From NCBI RefSeq assembly GCF_038022665.1, contig NZ_CP150629.1, positions 1,904,480 through 1,968,479 on the forward strand: a stretch of DNA of 64,000 nucleotides. The letters run 5' to 3'. Shown here one piece after another: positions 45,538 to 54,667 of the stretch (positions are counted from its first letter, which is position 1; the number at the start of each line of letters is the position of its first letter). Made by a program: the position numbers and the translations under genes. Below the pieces are notes generated by a model, which was not told the DNA's origin, did not search any database, and saw only the letters and a program-made list of their open reading frames with translations. The DNA is from Methanolobus sp. WCC4 (lineage in GTDB: Archaea; Halobacteriota; Methanosarcinia; Methanosarcinales; Methanosarcinaceae).

Positions 45538-45807
45538 TTGTATTTCCCCCACAGTTAATTAAAAATAAGTGATAGTTATATATGTAAAAGTTATATTTGT
45601 CTCTAAAAAATTATAAATGTATGGAAGCTATTATTCTAAACTGTAGTCCTGAACATCATTGTTGAAAAAATTTCCATTTTGTTTTCCAGGCCAACAATTT
45701 ACAATATTTTAGAGAAGAGGCTTAAAAATAGCTTCGCTGAATGGCTGGTACAAGAATAAAAAAGAAAGAGAGAACGAACATCGAATTGATGCTCGGTCAA
45801 AAAACGA

Positions 45808-48168
45808 TCATTTCCTTTTACGTATGATCATCAGGGATACAAAAATACCCAGTACACCTGCTGTTATCAAAGGATCAGCAGTTGGTACAGCAGTTGGTTC
45901 CCAATCACCGTCATCTGCTTCCGCACCGTAATACACACCGGTGTCTTCATCGCTTGCAACCAGGCCTTCAAAATCACCCGTTACATTAACGGTGTTGTGA
46001 TACAGACCGTATTCTGTTGCTACACCTTCCCATTCACAGGTCATGGATTCACCGGGTGCAAGGCTAGTAACTGGACAGGGTATAAGACCTTCCATGTCAT
46101 CGCTCAGTACTATGTTGGAAAGTGTCACATTGCCGGTGTTTGTGATCACATATTGCCAGGTGACTTCATCTCCAATATAGACCCCTGGAGTGAAATCCTT
46201 ATCCATATCAAATCCATTGGTGTACTTTTCAACATCTATTGACGGATCAGCACCAAAGTAGTTGGCAGGGTCTTCATCACTCAGTAATAATTCGAACTCA
46301 ATGCCTTCATAAGTTGCTGAAACAGTGCCCAGATTTGCATGAGGACCGTACTCAACCGTTCCCTCTACAGTACACATTGAACTCTGGCCGGGCATTAGCT
46401 TTTCAATAGAACAGATGGTCCCAAGTTCATCGTCTGTGACAGTGATGCCTGTCAGGATGACATTGCCAGTGTTATTGACCACGTATTCCCATGTTACAGT
46501 ACTATTCTCCCTAAGGGCCACTCCAATAGGGTTGTCCGCATCCACTCCATTTACATATTTTTCAAGATCGATGACCGGACCGAGATTCAATGGAAGGAGA
46601 TCGGTATTGTTTGCATCGAGGTCGAACTGTGTATCACAGAATCCATCATTGTCCATGTCCACACAAGTCTGACTGAATCCTGTTCCATTCGGTTCTGCCC
46701 AGTAGTTTCCACCAAGGAATGGTCCGCTTATGATGTTCGGACCGCTGGTCTTGCTGATGTTCCATGAGTTATCGTTGCTGGCTCCTTCTATCTGAGTATT
46801 GTTCGTGTTATTGAAATAGTTGTTATAAATGGTGTTATCATCACTATTGAACAAACGAATACCAAATGCACTGTTATTGCAAATGATATTACTATCCAGG
46901 GTGGTGTTACTGGAATCAACCAAACGTACACCCCTGTCCATGTTAGAATGAACATTGTTACTGTTCAGCACATTGCCGGATGAATACTCAATATAGATAC
47001 CATCTTTCTGATTCATTTTTGCAATGTTCTGGAAAAGATAGTTGTCATTCGATCCCAGCAGATAGATACCCACCATTACATTGGAATCTGCGGTGTTGTT
47101 GTTTATTGTATTGTTGTGTGAACCCACAATGAAAATACCGTTGTCATCATTCTTCAGTGCAGTATTATTCTCAAGTGTATTGTTATAGTTCTCATTATCA
47201 AGAACTATACCATTGCCTTTGTTTGATGATGCGATATTGGAATCGAACATGTTGTATTCGCTTCTCTTCACGATTATACCATGTTCATTATTTGAACTCG
47301 CATTGTTGCGATATACTGTATTATTTTTGGCAAGACGAAGAGAGATACCTTCAAGATTATTTGTTGCAACGTTCTCTGTAAGGGTACTGTTGTAACCGCC
47401 CTCAATCAGAATACCAGCATTTGTATTGTAGAGAACGATATTTTTACTCAGAATATTCTCAAACCCATGTATGTATAATCCATCATAATTCTCTGATGCA
47501 TTATTACCTGTCAGGGTATTATTATCAGAACTCGATACCCATATCCCGAAATGACTTTCCAGAACAGTGTTATTGATCAGGGTATTGTTGTTACATGAAG
47601 ATGCAAGATATATGCCGTTACCGCATTCGATGATCACGTTATTTACAATCATATTATCGCTGGCATAATATAGCAGGATTCCGTCGAAACCGCTTGAATA
47701 AATGTAATTGTTCGTTATATTGCTGTTACCTGTAGCATTGAAACGGACACCGCTTGGGTTATCCATAAGATGGTTGTTGACTATTCTGACGTTCTCAACA
47801 TCTGAAACATATACTCCGCAAGCAGGACCTACATCCACTCCTGTGATATTGAACCCCTCTATCAGTACATCATCAACAGTCACATTGAACGCATTATCAA
47901 AACCATCGGCAGCATCTACAATGGTATCACCAGGATCACCAGACTGAGATTGTATTGATACCGATCTGTTAACTATAACATTCTCAGTGTACGTTCCCGG
48001 ATACACAAGTATGGTATCCGTATCATTTGCAGCATTTATCGCTTCCTGTATTGTGGTATAGTCCTTTCCCGGATCATCGTCAACCGTTATCGTTGCAGCT
48101 GCTGAAATATTCACAACTAATAAAAATAAGAATAATGCCATTACAGATCTTCCACGAGTTCCTATCAT
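45808..48168 (-). CDS. Surface protein with NosD-like beta-helix repeats and VPxxxP sorting signal
   Basis: The ATG at 48168 follows GGGGTTGAT and gives 786 residues. After a signal peptide comes the opening typical of this type (TITVDDDPGKDYTTIQEAIN), then about 20 right-handed parallel beta-helix turns of the form NNTLxxNxxxxNxxGI (to about residue 500), then two DUF11-like domains (WEYVVNNTGNVILTGITVTD and WQYVITNTGNVTLSNIVLSD). The end has VPTADP, a hydrophobic helix and IIRKRK, the same VPxxxP signal as the previous gene. It is probably part of the cell envelope, binding carbohydrate or serving adhesion. Confidence 0.87.
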   Translation of the reverse strand: MIGTRGRSVMALFLFLLVVNISAAATITVDDDPGKDYTTIQEAINAANDTDTILVYPGTYTENVIVNRSVSIQSQSGDPGDTIVDAADGFDNAFNVTVDDVLIEGFNITGVDVGPACGVYVSDVENVRIVNNHLMDNPSGVRFNATGNSNITNNYIYSSGFDGILLYYASDNMIVNNVIIECGNGIYLASSCNNNTLINNTVLESHFGIWVSSSDNNTLTGNNASENYDGLYIHGFENILSKNIVLYNTNAGILIEGGYNSTLTENVATNNLEGISLRLAKNNTVYRNNASSNNEHGIIVKRSEYNMFDSNIASSNKGNGIVLDNENYNNTLENNTALKNDDNGIFIVGSHNNTINNNTADSNVMVGIYLLGSNDNYLFQNIAKMNQKDGIYIEYSSGNVLNSNNVHSNMDRGVRLVDSSNTTLDSNIICNNSAFGIRLFNSDDNTIYNNYFNNTNNTQIEGASNDNSWNISKTSGPNIISGPFLGGNYWAEPNGTGFSQTCVDMDNDGFCDTQFDLDANNTDLLPLNLGPVIDLEKYVNGVDADNPIGVALRENSTVTWEYVVNNTGNVILTGITVTDDELGTICSIEKLMPGQSSMCTVEGTVEYGPHANLGTVSATYEGIEFELLLSDEDPANYFGADPSIDVEKYTNGFDMDKDFTPGVYIGDEVTWQYVITNTGNVTLSNIVLSDDMEGLIPCPVTSLAPGESMTCEWEGVATEYGLYHNTVNVTGDFEGLVASDEDTGVYYGAEADDGDWEPTAVPTADPLITAGVLGIFVSLMIIRKRK

Positions 48169-48419
48169 GATATCAACCCCAATGCACAGCTCCAACAAAG
48201 CTGAAACACTCCAATTCAGACTAGATCCTGTGAACGCTTATATATTTGGAACCAATCTTCAGGAAAAAGGGTACTTAATAACTGTTCTTAACAACAGTTC
48301 TTAACAAATGTTCTGATAAACAGTATGGAATAAATGATGCAACCTGATCACGTAATCATTTTTATAATAACACTTTAATAGTCAGTAAGCTAAAAACAGT
48401 TTGTGAGGGAAGATGAACT

Positions 48420-48887
48420 ATGCCTGATGGAAAAACCCATGACACAATAAATGCTGCAGTGCTGATAGCAGTGATATTTGGTCTTTATTACCTTATCTGG
48501 AAAGAAATTGCTGTAATATCCGTTTATCTCAACACTTACACGATACTGTCATTCTCACTGGCATACATGTTCGCGACATTCTTCCTGAGTCCTGACCTGG
48601 ATGTGAACAGCAAACCCTACAAAAGATGGGGAGTGCTCAGGTTCCTGTGGTGGCCGTATAAGGAAATATTCAAACACAGGGGATTCTCCCATAACCCGGT
48701 TATCGGACCTCTGACGATAGTACTGAACCTTGCTGTTATAGTTGCTGCAATACTGCTACTCGGTGGCTTCGATCTTAGGTCCATACCTTCCAGTTTCATA
48801 ATAGCGACCACAGCAGGAATGGTCCTCTCGATGGAAGTCCACATAATATCCGATAATGTGATCTCCAGAATGAAAAGGATCTTCTGA
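48420..48887 (+). CDS. DUF2227-type membrane metal-binding protein
   Basis: The 155-residue protein starts after GAGGGAAGATG. It has the conserved pattern of the DUF2227/YdjM group: PDGKTHDTIN at the start, FFLSPDLDVNSKPYKRWG, KHRGFSHNPVIGP and MEVHIISD near the end, with about four membrane helices between. The His and Asp residues are thought to bind metal. A membrane hydrolase role is possible but unproven. Confidence 0.8.
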   Translation: MPDGKTHDTINAAVLIAVIFGLYYLIWKEIAVISVYLNTYTILSFSLAYMFATFFLSPDLDVNSKPYKRWGVLRFLWWPYKEIFKHRGFSHNPVIGPLTIVLNLAVIVAAILLLGGFDLRSIPSSFIIATTAGMVLSMEVHIISDNVISRMKRIF

Positions 48888-48933
48888 TATTCCTTTCTTT
48901 ACAGGAAAAACAGGCAGGAACTAACTGAATATC

Positions 48934-49584
48934 TCAGTTTATCCTGTCCCTGAACTCTGTATCCAGATGAGTGCCATCGCAGAACGGCTTGTTCTTTGAA
49001 GCCCCACACCTGCAGAGAGCATAGTGGTCCTTAGTCTCAGGTTTTGAACCATCCGGGTCATCCAGTTCTATTCCACCGACAACGTGATAGGGGCCGTTCT
49101 TTACAAGGAATATCTCAGGTTCATGAGGATAATCCTTATGCAGTTCTCCATTTATCGTATAGCTCAATGAGCCTGAGGGACAGGATCTGATGACCTTTGC
49201 TATCTCTTCAGGTTTTGCAGCTTCCGTATCCACCCAGGGTTTCTGTCCCTTTCTGAAAACCTCTGGTAATTTCAGGATACAGTTGCCTATATGGGAACAT
49301 ACTCCCTTGTTGTGGTGGACGGTTATGTTCTCACCAACATAGGAATCGGTCCTGTCGGGAACCCGGTCTTCTTCTTTCTCACCTGAAAGTTCGTTCTTTG
49401 TATGGGCTCCGTCACAGAATGGTTTGTCCTTTGAAGCTCCGCATCTGCATAATGCCATAACAGGAACCGTTTCGATGAATGTGCCCTTTGAGTTCCTGAG
49501 TGTTTTGAGGTCCCTGACGATGAAAGGTCCGTCCCTTGATACTTTTATTGCAGGCTTTTTCTCTTTTTCAACTTCTTTTTTCAA
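48934..49584 (-). CDS. Iron-sulfur protein: CDGSH - Fer4_19 - CDGSH
   Basis: The start is a TTG at 49584, nine bases after AGGAG; the product has 216 residues. It has two CDGSH-type [2Fe-2S] motifs, ALCRCGASKDKPFCDGAH near residue 45 and ALCRCGASKNKPFCDGTH near residue 190. Between them is a divergent ferredoxin-like domain (VCSHIGNCILKLPEVF ... RSCPSGSLSYTI) of the Fer4_19 type. It is the last gene of a five-gene leftward operon. It should carry electrons or sense redox state in the cytoplasm. Confidence 0.88.
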   Translation of the reverse strand: MKKEVEKEKKPAIKVSRDGPFIVRDLKTLRNSKGTFIETVPVMALCRCGASKDKPFCDGAHTKNELSGEKEEDRVPDRTDSYVGENITVHHNKGVCSHIGNCILKLPEVFRKGQKPWVDTEAAKPEEIAKVIRSCPSGSLSYTINGELHKDYPHEPEIFLVKNGPYHVVGGIELDDPDGSKPETKDHYALCRCGASKNKPFCDGTHLDTEFRDRIN

Positions 49585-49648
49585 TGTATATTTCTCCTGG
49601 AATATTCTTCAGGAACTATCTGACCTAAATCAAGGAAAGGGTACATTC

Positions 49649-49759
49649 TCAGTTCCTGTCATCTCTGAATTTGATATGCCAGTGGTTTCTGTCACAGAAT
49701 GGTTTGGTCGAAGAGCCACCACATCTGCAATACACCCCATTTGTTTTTGTTTTGTTCAC
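49649..49759 (-). CDS. Tiny CDGSH-type iron-sulfur protein
   Basis: A 36-codon frame from GTG at 49759 to TGA at 49649 encodes YCRCGGSSTKPFCDRNHWHI, which keeps the C-x-C ... C ... H ligands of the CDGSH fold (CDGSH itself reads CDRNH). It lies 22 bases after the preceding gene and 64 bases before the larger CDGSH gene, on the same strand. No good ribosome binding site precedes the GTG; an in-frame TTG further upstream is possible. Intact ligands argue for a real small gene rather than debris. Its size is close to the minimum for one CDGSH motif. Confidence 0.65.
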   Translation of the reverse strand: MNKTKTNGVYCRCGGSSTKPFCDRNHWHIKFRDDRN

Positions 49760-49781
49760 ATCTGTTATGTAGTTTTGTGAT

Positions 49782-50168
49782 TCATGGGACCAGAAGAAGG
49801 TCAAGTGTAAGGATTAACTGTACCAGCGATACTATGAGGGTTGCCGAAAGGATGAACAGGGACATGGGAATCCTGAACTCTTCCCGACCCATTTTGATAA
49901 AATACATGTGTGCTGTGAATGCAAATAATCCTGAAAGGCTCAGGACCAATGAGAAAATAAGACCTGTATAGGACTGCTGGTATACCAGGACCAGCCCATA
50001 AAGAACGAAGAAAAGGACAGGTATGTGTATCAGAAGGAAACCCGTGATACCTCCGGGTAGCCTGAACAAATCCCACTCCTTCCAGTAAGCTGAATCGATC
50101 TCATGGTCGATCAGCAGAACAGAGTTTATCAGATATATCCAGAACAGGGTATTCGACATGGATCTCAC
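49782..50168 (-). CDS. Four-helix membrane protein of unknown function
   Basis: The 128-residue protein has about four membrane helices: IYLINSVLLIDHEIDSAYW leads into the first, followed by FLLIHIPVLFFVLYGLVLVY, SLVLSLSGLFAFTAHMYFI and FILSATLIVSLVQLILTL. Its start overlaps the end of the PEP-synthase-like gene by four bases (ATGA), so it is translationally coupled. I do not know a function; the His-Glu-Asp rich first loop might bind a metal. Confidence 0.75.
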   Translation of the reverse strand: MRSMSNTLFWIYLINSVLLIDHEIDSAYWKEWDLFRLPGGITGFLLIHIPVLFFVLYGLVLVYQQSYTGLIFSLVLSLSGLFAFTAHMYFIKMGREEFRIPMSLFILSATLIVSLVQLILTLDLLLVP

Positions 50169-52321
50169 TTCCGTTTTATTGTGATGATCCCGAGATAACC
50201 ATCCACCGTGATCTCATCACCGTTCCTGACAACCCGGGTTGCATCGGGTATGCCGGTCACACATGGGATCCCGTATTCTCTTGCAATTATAGCACCATGT
50301 ATCAGCATTCCACCCCTGCGCTCGACTATCCCGCTCACAAGGGGAACAACGAATGTCATGTTAGGGTCTATAGCATCGCATACCAGTATCTCACCGAACT
50401 TGATATTGAAAAGGTCATCGTTATTGGTTATAACATGTGCAATACCGGTGACCAGTCCTTTTCCTGCAGGCTGCCCCTGTATCTGTCTTTTGAACAAACC
50501 TTCATCGGGGGAACCCACCTTTTCATCGGTATTGTCCCTGACAACTGGAATATACGACTTATCATTGAGTGCTTTCCGGAGTTCCTGTAGTTCAATGTAT
50601 TCTACCGAACCGGGATCATCCAGTCTCCCGATAAGCCTCTCCTTTCCCTCATTGACAGCGATAAGATATTGGTTCTCGATCCTGCCAAGATGGATGTTAT
50701 CGTCATCACGCAGACGATAGCTTATACGTCCCATATCCAGAAGCTCTTCGGCAAATACTCTGTCCTTTTCAGGGAAAGAGGACAGGAACATCTCTTCCTG
50801 ATCGCTATGGTCCTTATCTGCCACAGCTTCTTTTTCAGGCTTTATTGCCATTTCCAGAATGAGCTTGATCAAATCCTCTCTGCTGTTGATAAAGCCGGAA
50901 TGGGCAAAGTCATCAAGAAAGCCATTGATCTCTTCTTCTAAGATATCATCAATAGAATTGTTCTTTGCCCTTTCAAAAAGAGACTTATCTTTCCTGAGCA
51001 TGTCCGCAATTCTTTCAAGTCTTTCATTCCTCTTGAGACTAAGCAGCCCCGAACCTGAAAGAAGACCCATGAACTCATATGGGTCGGATGGTCGTACAAT
51101 GTCATTGTAGACCTGGCCAAAGAGCCGCATTCCGTGGGCAAAAGGAATGAACTCGTCCGTATATCTCTTATCCCAGTTATCGTATAGATCCTTTCGTCGT
51201 ACTATTTCCCTGGCAAGTTCCTCATCGCTTAGTGATCTGAATTCTACGGAAGCCAGTTTTCTGGCATCCTCTATCATCTCAGGGATGAGTTCATTCTCTA
51301 TCTTCAGGCGGAGATCTTGCAGGTTGTTCACCGTCCTTCTGAGAGAAAGGTACCAGAGTTTTTCTTTATCATCAAGGGTTGTTATTGGTCTGGACTGGAG
51401 AATGTAGACCTCTTTCTCCTTTTTCGTCCATTCGATATCCTGTGGTTGTCCTGATGAACTCTCAAGTTCAATTGCTATATCGTGTAATCTGAGAACATCA
51501 TTCTCATCCAGAGGAACTAACATGGAAACATCATCTGATGTCATGTCGATCGATGTCCCGGTTTCCCTGAGATGCACGATCCTCTCACGGGAAGAAGGGC
51601 TTGAATACTGAACTATGGCTGCTGTTCTCCTGTCGACCACCCATCTGTCAGGTTCGATATCACCGTCCACAAGTCCTTTGTTCAGGCCATGTACAGCTTC
51701 TATGACCATCTCTTCCCTGTTCTCCGGACTGCTACTGAAGATTATCCCGGAAACATCGCTCTCTATGAGTTCCTGAACAAGGACGGCCATTTTACTGTGT
51801 TTGATATCAAGACCAAGTTCCTTCCTGTAGAGAAAGGCTGCATCGGACCAGAGGGAAGCCCACACGAGCCTGATATGTTCCAGTATAGCCTCTTCACCTC
51901 TTATATTCACATAGGATTCATGCAGCCCTGCAAAGGATGTCTGGGATGAATCTTCTCCGGGCGCTGATGACCTCACGACTACGGGTTTATTGGAAAAGTG
52001 TTCAGTGAGGTATTCCATGATAGAGCTGGCAAGTGAACCGGTGACCGGCGTATTGAGGAACATGTTCCTTATCCGCAGGGATGTATCCCACATCTCTTCC
52101 CAGCGCATATCACCGATATCCTTTCTGGAAAGTTCCAGTATGATCCTTCCTTTAAGGGAGCTTGAGCTAATATATCGTTCATATGCTTTTGTAGTTATGC
52201 AGATAAAAAAAGGAACTTTAAAACCGCTATTGAATATGGAATGAAGTGAGAATGCCTTTGAACCGATAAGATCCCTGTGTTCTTCCTGTATGTTCCCCAT
52301 AGGAATTACGAGTTCTTTCAT
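50165..52321 (-). CDS. PEP synthase-like phosphotransferase
   Basis: The 718-residue protein has an N-terminal ATP-grasp/PPDK domain (VVRSSAPGEDSSQTSFAGLH, then DIEWTKKEKEVYILQSRPI), a central helical insert of about 250 residues, and the swivelling phosphohistidine domain with GGMLIHGAIIAREYGIPCV near the C-terminus. The phosphorylated His is present; the PEP/pyruvate barrel domain of true PEP synthase is missing. This layout is that of PEP-synthase-related phosphotransferases such as rifampin phosphotransferase. It overlaps both neighbours by four bases. The acceptor substrate is unknown. Confidence 0.85.
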   Translation of the reverse strand: MKELVIPMGNIQEEHRDLIGSKAFSLHSIFNSGFKVPFFICITTKAYERYISSSSLKGRIILELSRKDIGDMRWEEMWDTSLRIRNMFLNTPVTGSLASSIMEYLTEHFSNKPVVVRSSAPGEDSSQTSFAGLHESYVNIRGEEAILEHIRLVWASLWSDAAFLYRKELGLDIKHSKMAVLVQELIESDVSGIIFSSSPENREEMVIEAVHGLNKGLVDGDIEPDRWVVDRRTAAIVQYSSPSSRERIVHLRETGTSIDMTSDDVSMLVPLDENDVLRLHDIAIELESSSGQPQDIEWTKKEKEVYILQSRPITTLDDKEKLWYLSLRRTVNNLQDLRLKIENELIPEMIEDARKLASVEFRSLSDEELAREIVRRKDLYDNWDKRYTDEFIPFAHGMRLFGQVYNDIVRPSDPYEFMGLLSGSGLLSLKRNERLERIADMLRKDKSLFERAKNNSIDDILEEEINGFLDDFAHSGFINSREDLIKLILEMAIKPEKEAVADKDHSDQEEMFLSSFPEKDRVFAEELLDMGRISYRLRDDDNIHLGRIENQYLIAVNEGKERLIGRLDDPGSVEYIELQELRKALNDKSYIPVVRDNTDEKVGSPDEGLFKRQIQGQPAGKGLVTGIAHVITNNDDLFNIKFGEILVCDAIDPNMTFVVPLVSGIVERRGGMLIHGAIIAREYGIPCVTGIPDATRVVRNGDEITVDGYLGIITIKRK

Positions 52322-52758
52322 CTCATATCTATCTCCACAACATTCTGGAACCTGCTGGCAACTATGTACCTTTGGACCTCCATTCTCATCAGAGCTGAGG
52401 ATGGAGAGTCAAGGAAATCAGCAAGATACGGATGTTTTTCAAGATAGGGGGCTTTGAACTCCTGTGTTTTTTCAACCTCTGTAACGGTTCCTGTGGCATT
52501 GACCGCCATCGCATCCCTGAAGTCTATCTCCCTGTTCGATCTGTTGTCGATCATCATGGATGCTTTCTTAGAATCCTGAAGATAAGCGTACTTTCTCGTG
52601 GCAAGCGGTGTAACAAAAAAGATGTATCTCAGGTCTTCACTGCTTGCAAATCCCACAAGGTTGGTATATGGTTCATCATCATGGAAAGTAGCAAGAACTG
52701 CTAATTTCTGTTCTTTCAATAATTTCCTCAGGACCTTCATGGTCTTATCATCAGGCAT
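52318..52758 (-). CDS. Pyridoxamine-phosphate oxidase-like FMN-binding protein
   Basis: I chose the ATG at 52758, about ten bases after GGTGGTG, giving 146 residues; the longer frame begins in promoter-like DNA. The split beta-barrel is recognised from KLAVLATFHDDEPYTNLVGF, YIFFVTPLATRKYAYL and KKASMMIDNRSN. It should bind FMN or F420 and reduce a small substrate. It is the first gene of the operon and its stop overlaps the next start. Confidence 0.8.
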   Translation of the reverse strand: MPDDKTMKVLRKLLKEQKLAVLATFHDDEPYTNLVGFASSEDLRYIFFVTPLATRKYAYLQDSKKASMMIDNRSNREIDFRDAMAVNATGTVTEVEKTQEFKAPYLEKHPYLADFLDSPSSALMRMEVQRYIVASRFQNVVEIDMR

Positions 52759-52883
52759 TAAAGGTAACACCACCCCAAACTTCCACAATTTTAGATTGGT
52801 CCCTGTGTATTTATGCTTTGTTGGAGGAATAAGCACAAGATATTTCAATAAATATGATATATTTTCTAATTGTTGATGTTGAA

Positions 52884-53624
52884 ATGAGAATATCAAATAT
52901 AGCCATTGTGATAATCATCCTATGCATATTGTTTTTATCTACACAGCCGGTAAATGCCGATGTCCTATTTCCCGGAACAAAAGTTATAGAAAGGTGCGTA
53001 AAGATAGACAATATCGGTGACTTCCCAGATGTGGTATTTGTCGGATACATCAGAGGACCTGTGATCCAATGTAAGAATTCCTATGTCATCGATACGGATG
53101 AATGTCTTACCCAGTTCTACAAAGCCAATGACCTAACGGTCTATGCTGTTGAAAGGGAGTATTTTGAGAGAACGGGACTTGAAAATATCAGTTTTGATGA
53201 CGAACATAATCATCCGGGCTATACTTTTGACCTTAATGTTGAATGGGATACTCTTGTGGTAGCTAACCCGCTAACCAAAGAAAAGAGATACTACTCAATA
53301 GCCGGATCCAATGATACAGACCTGATATTGTATGAATCAAAAAGATTGTCCACATATGTTGGCGGTGTGGAAAGAGTGCAGACCTTTGACAGACCGGATA
53401 TCGACGGTCTAAGTTTAACCCTGGGATCCTCTATGTCAGATATGGAAGATAGTCTCAATGATGAACAGGAATTTGAAGCATCAGCAATCGAACAAGCAGA
53501 TGAAGGACAACAAGGAGCATCTCCTGAACAGGAGAACAGCAAATGGTCTGTGCTGGATAATATGAGGAACTTTTTCAAAGGCATATTTGGTTCATCCACA
53601 TGGATAATTATTGAGGGTAACTGA
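52884..53624 (+). CDS. Secreted protein of unknown function
   Basis: The ATG at 52884 is preferred over one at 52854 that lies in the TATA-like promoter region. The 246-residue protein has a signal peptide (IAIVIIILCILFLSTQPVNA) and a compact domain with three cysteines (KVIERCVKI, VIQCKNSY, DECLTQF). After residue 190 it is acidic and disordered-looking. It overlaps the next gene, a small membrane protein, by one base (TGATG), so the two should act together. I do not recognise the family with certainty. Confidence 0.72.
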   Translation: MRISNIAIVIIILCILFLSTQPVNADVLFPGTKVIERCVKIDNIGDFPDVVFVGYIRGPVIQCKNSYVIDTDECLTQFYKANDLTVYAVEREYFERTGLENISFDDEHNHPGYTFDLNVEWDTLVVANPLTKEKRYYSIAGSNDTDLILYESKRLSTYVGGVERVQTFDRPDIDGLSLTLGSSMSDMEDSLNDEQEFEASAIEQADEGQQGASPEQENSKWSVLDNMRNFFKGIFGSSTWIIIEGN

Positions 53625-53986
53625 TGACCTATGAGTATCTGTTCCTGCTTTCCCTTATATTGACCATCGCAATTGAGACCTCTCTGTTATTCATAGTTGT
53701 CAGGCATTTCTTCAAAGTAAACAAAGAAAACATCAGTGATCCTATACTGTTATTTGCAGGATTCTTTGCTTCTTTTGCGACCCTGCCATATCTGTGGTTC
53801 GTATTACCATTTTTCATAAGGGAACACCACGTTTATGTCGCATCCGGTGAGACATTTGTTTTCCTGGTCGAATCCCTCATCTATTATTTTGTATTGGATC
53901 TCCCTGCAAGAAAAGTACTGATTCTCTCATTTGTCTGTAATCTGATATCATTTCTGGCAGGATTGTTGTTGTTCCCAATTATTTGA
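53624..53986 (+). CDS. Four-helix membrane protein coupled to the secreted protein
   Basis: The 120-residue protein has about four membrane helices: YLFLLSLILTIAIETSLLFI, LLFAGFFASFATLPYLWFVL, ETFVFLVESLIYYFVLDL and FVCNLISFLAGLLLFPII. The start codon overlaps the previous stop (TGATG), showing translational coupling. It is likely a membrane partner of the upstream secreted protein. No motif suggests a function. Confidence 0.75.
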   Translation: MTYEYLFLLSLILTIAIETSLLFIVVRHFFKVNKENISDPILLFAGFFASFATLPYLWFVLPFFIREHHVYVASGETFVFLVESLIYYFVLDLPARKVLILSFVCNLISFLAGLLLFPII

Positions 53987-54043
53987 TCAGCATATCGAAA
54001 CAAAAGAAGAAATTATATCTGGCAGGAACAACCTTTGATCATC

Positions 54044-54562
54044 ATGGAATTTCAGAATGAGGAATTCGAAGATGAATCCTTTGAGGATCTTGATCTTACC
54101 GGTGTCTCCTTTAAGAACTCAAAATTCATAGATTGTACATTTCAGGACTGCAATCTTACGAATATAGATCTGAACAATACAAGGTTGCAGGATGTCAGGT
54201 TTATTGATTGCAAAGTGATGGGTCTGGATCTTTCAAAGTGCAATGACTTCGTTCTTAGTTTTGCCTTTGAAGGCTGTTCTATATCCTATTCGAACTTCTC
54301 TGACATGGACCTGAAGGATGCCGAATTCATCGGTTGTGAGATACATGGTTGTGACTTTGTCAATACCAGCCTCAAAAATGCAAGCTTTGAAGGCTCTGAC
54401 CTGAAGGATAGCCTGTTCGGGAACACTGACCTTAGTTTCGCCTCATTCAGGAATGCAAGGAACTACAATATCGACCCGAACAACAATAAGCTGAAAAAGG
54501 CAAAGTTCTCTATGCCTGAAGTGGTCTCTCTTCTGAGCATTTATGATATTGAGATAGAATAA
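54044..54562 (+). CDS. Pentapeptide-repeat protein
   Basis: The 172-residue protein is built from pentapeptide repeats of the type A(D/N)LxF, here often with Cys or Val in place of Ala: DLDLTGVSFKNSKFIDCTFQ, then DLNNTRLQDVRF, FEGCSISYSNFS and LKNASFEGSDLKDSLF. This folds as a right-handed quadrilateral beta-helix. Some members mimic DNA and protect gyrase; most are of unknown role. Single gene. Confidence 0.87.
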   Translation: MEFQNEEFEDESFEDLDLTGVSFKNSKFIDCTFQDCNLTNIDLNNTRLQDVRFIDCKVMGLDLSKCNDFVLSFAFEGCSISYSNFSDMDLKDAEFIGCEIHGCDFVNTSLKNASFEGSDLKDSLFGNTDLSFASFRNARNYNIDPNNNKLKKAKFSMPEVVSLLSIYDIEIE

Positions 54563-54667
54563 CATACGACATGTTCCATAATTTCCAGCCATACCATATG
54601 TCTAACAGGCCCAGGAGCCCTTTTCCCGGTGAAGGTATATATAATTTAAATGCCAAGAGGAGGCCTG

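Noticed and set aside
45808-48168. Many short repeats in the surface protein gene
   Set aside because: They encode degenerate beta-helix turns in one open frame; no DNA-level repeat element is needed.
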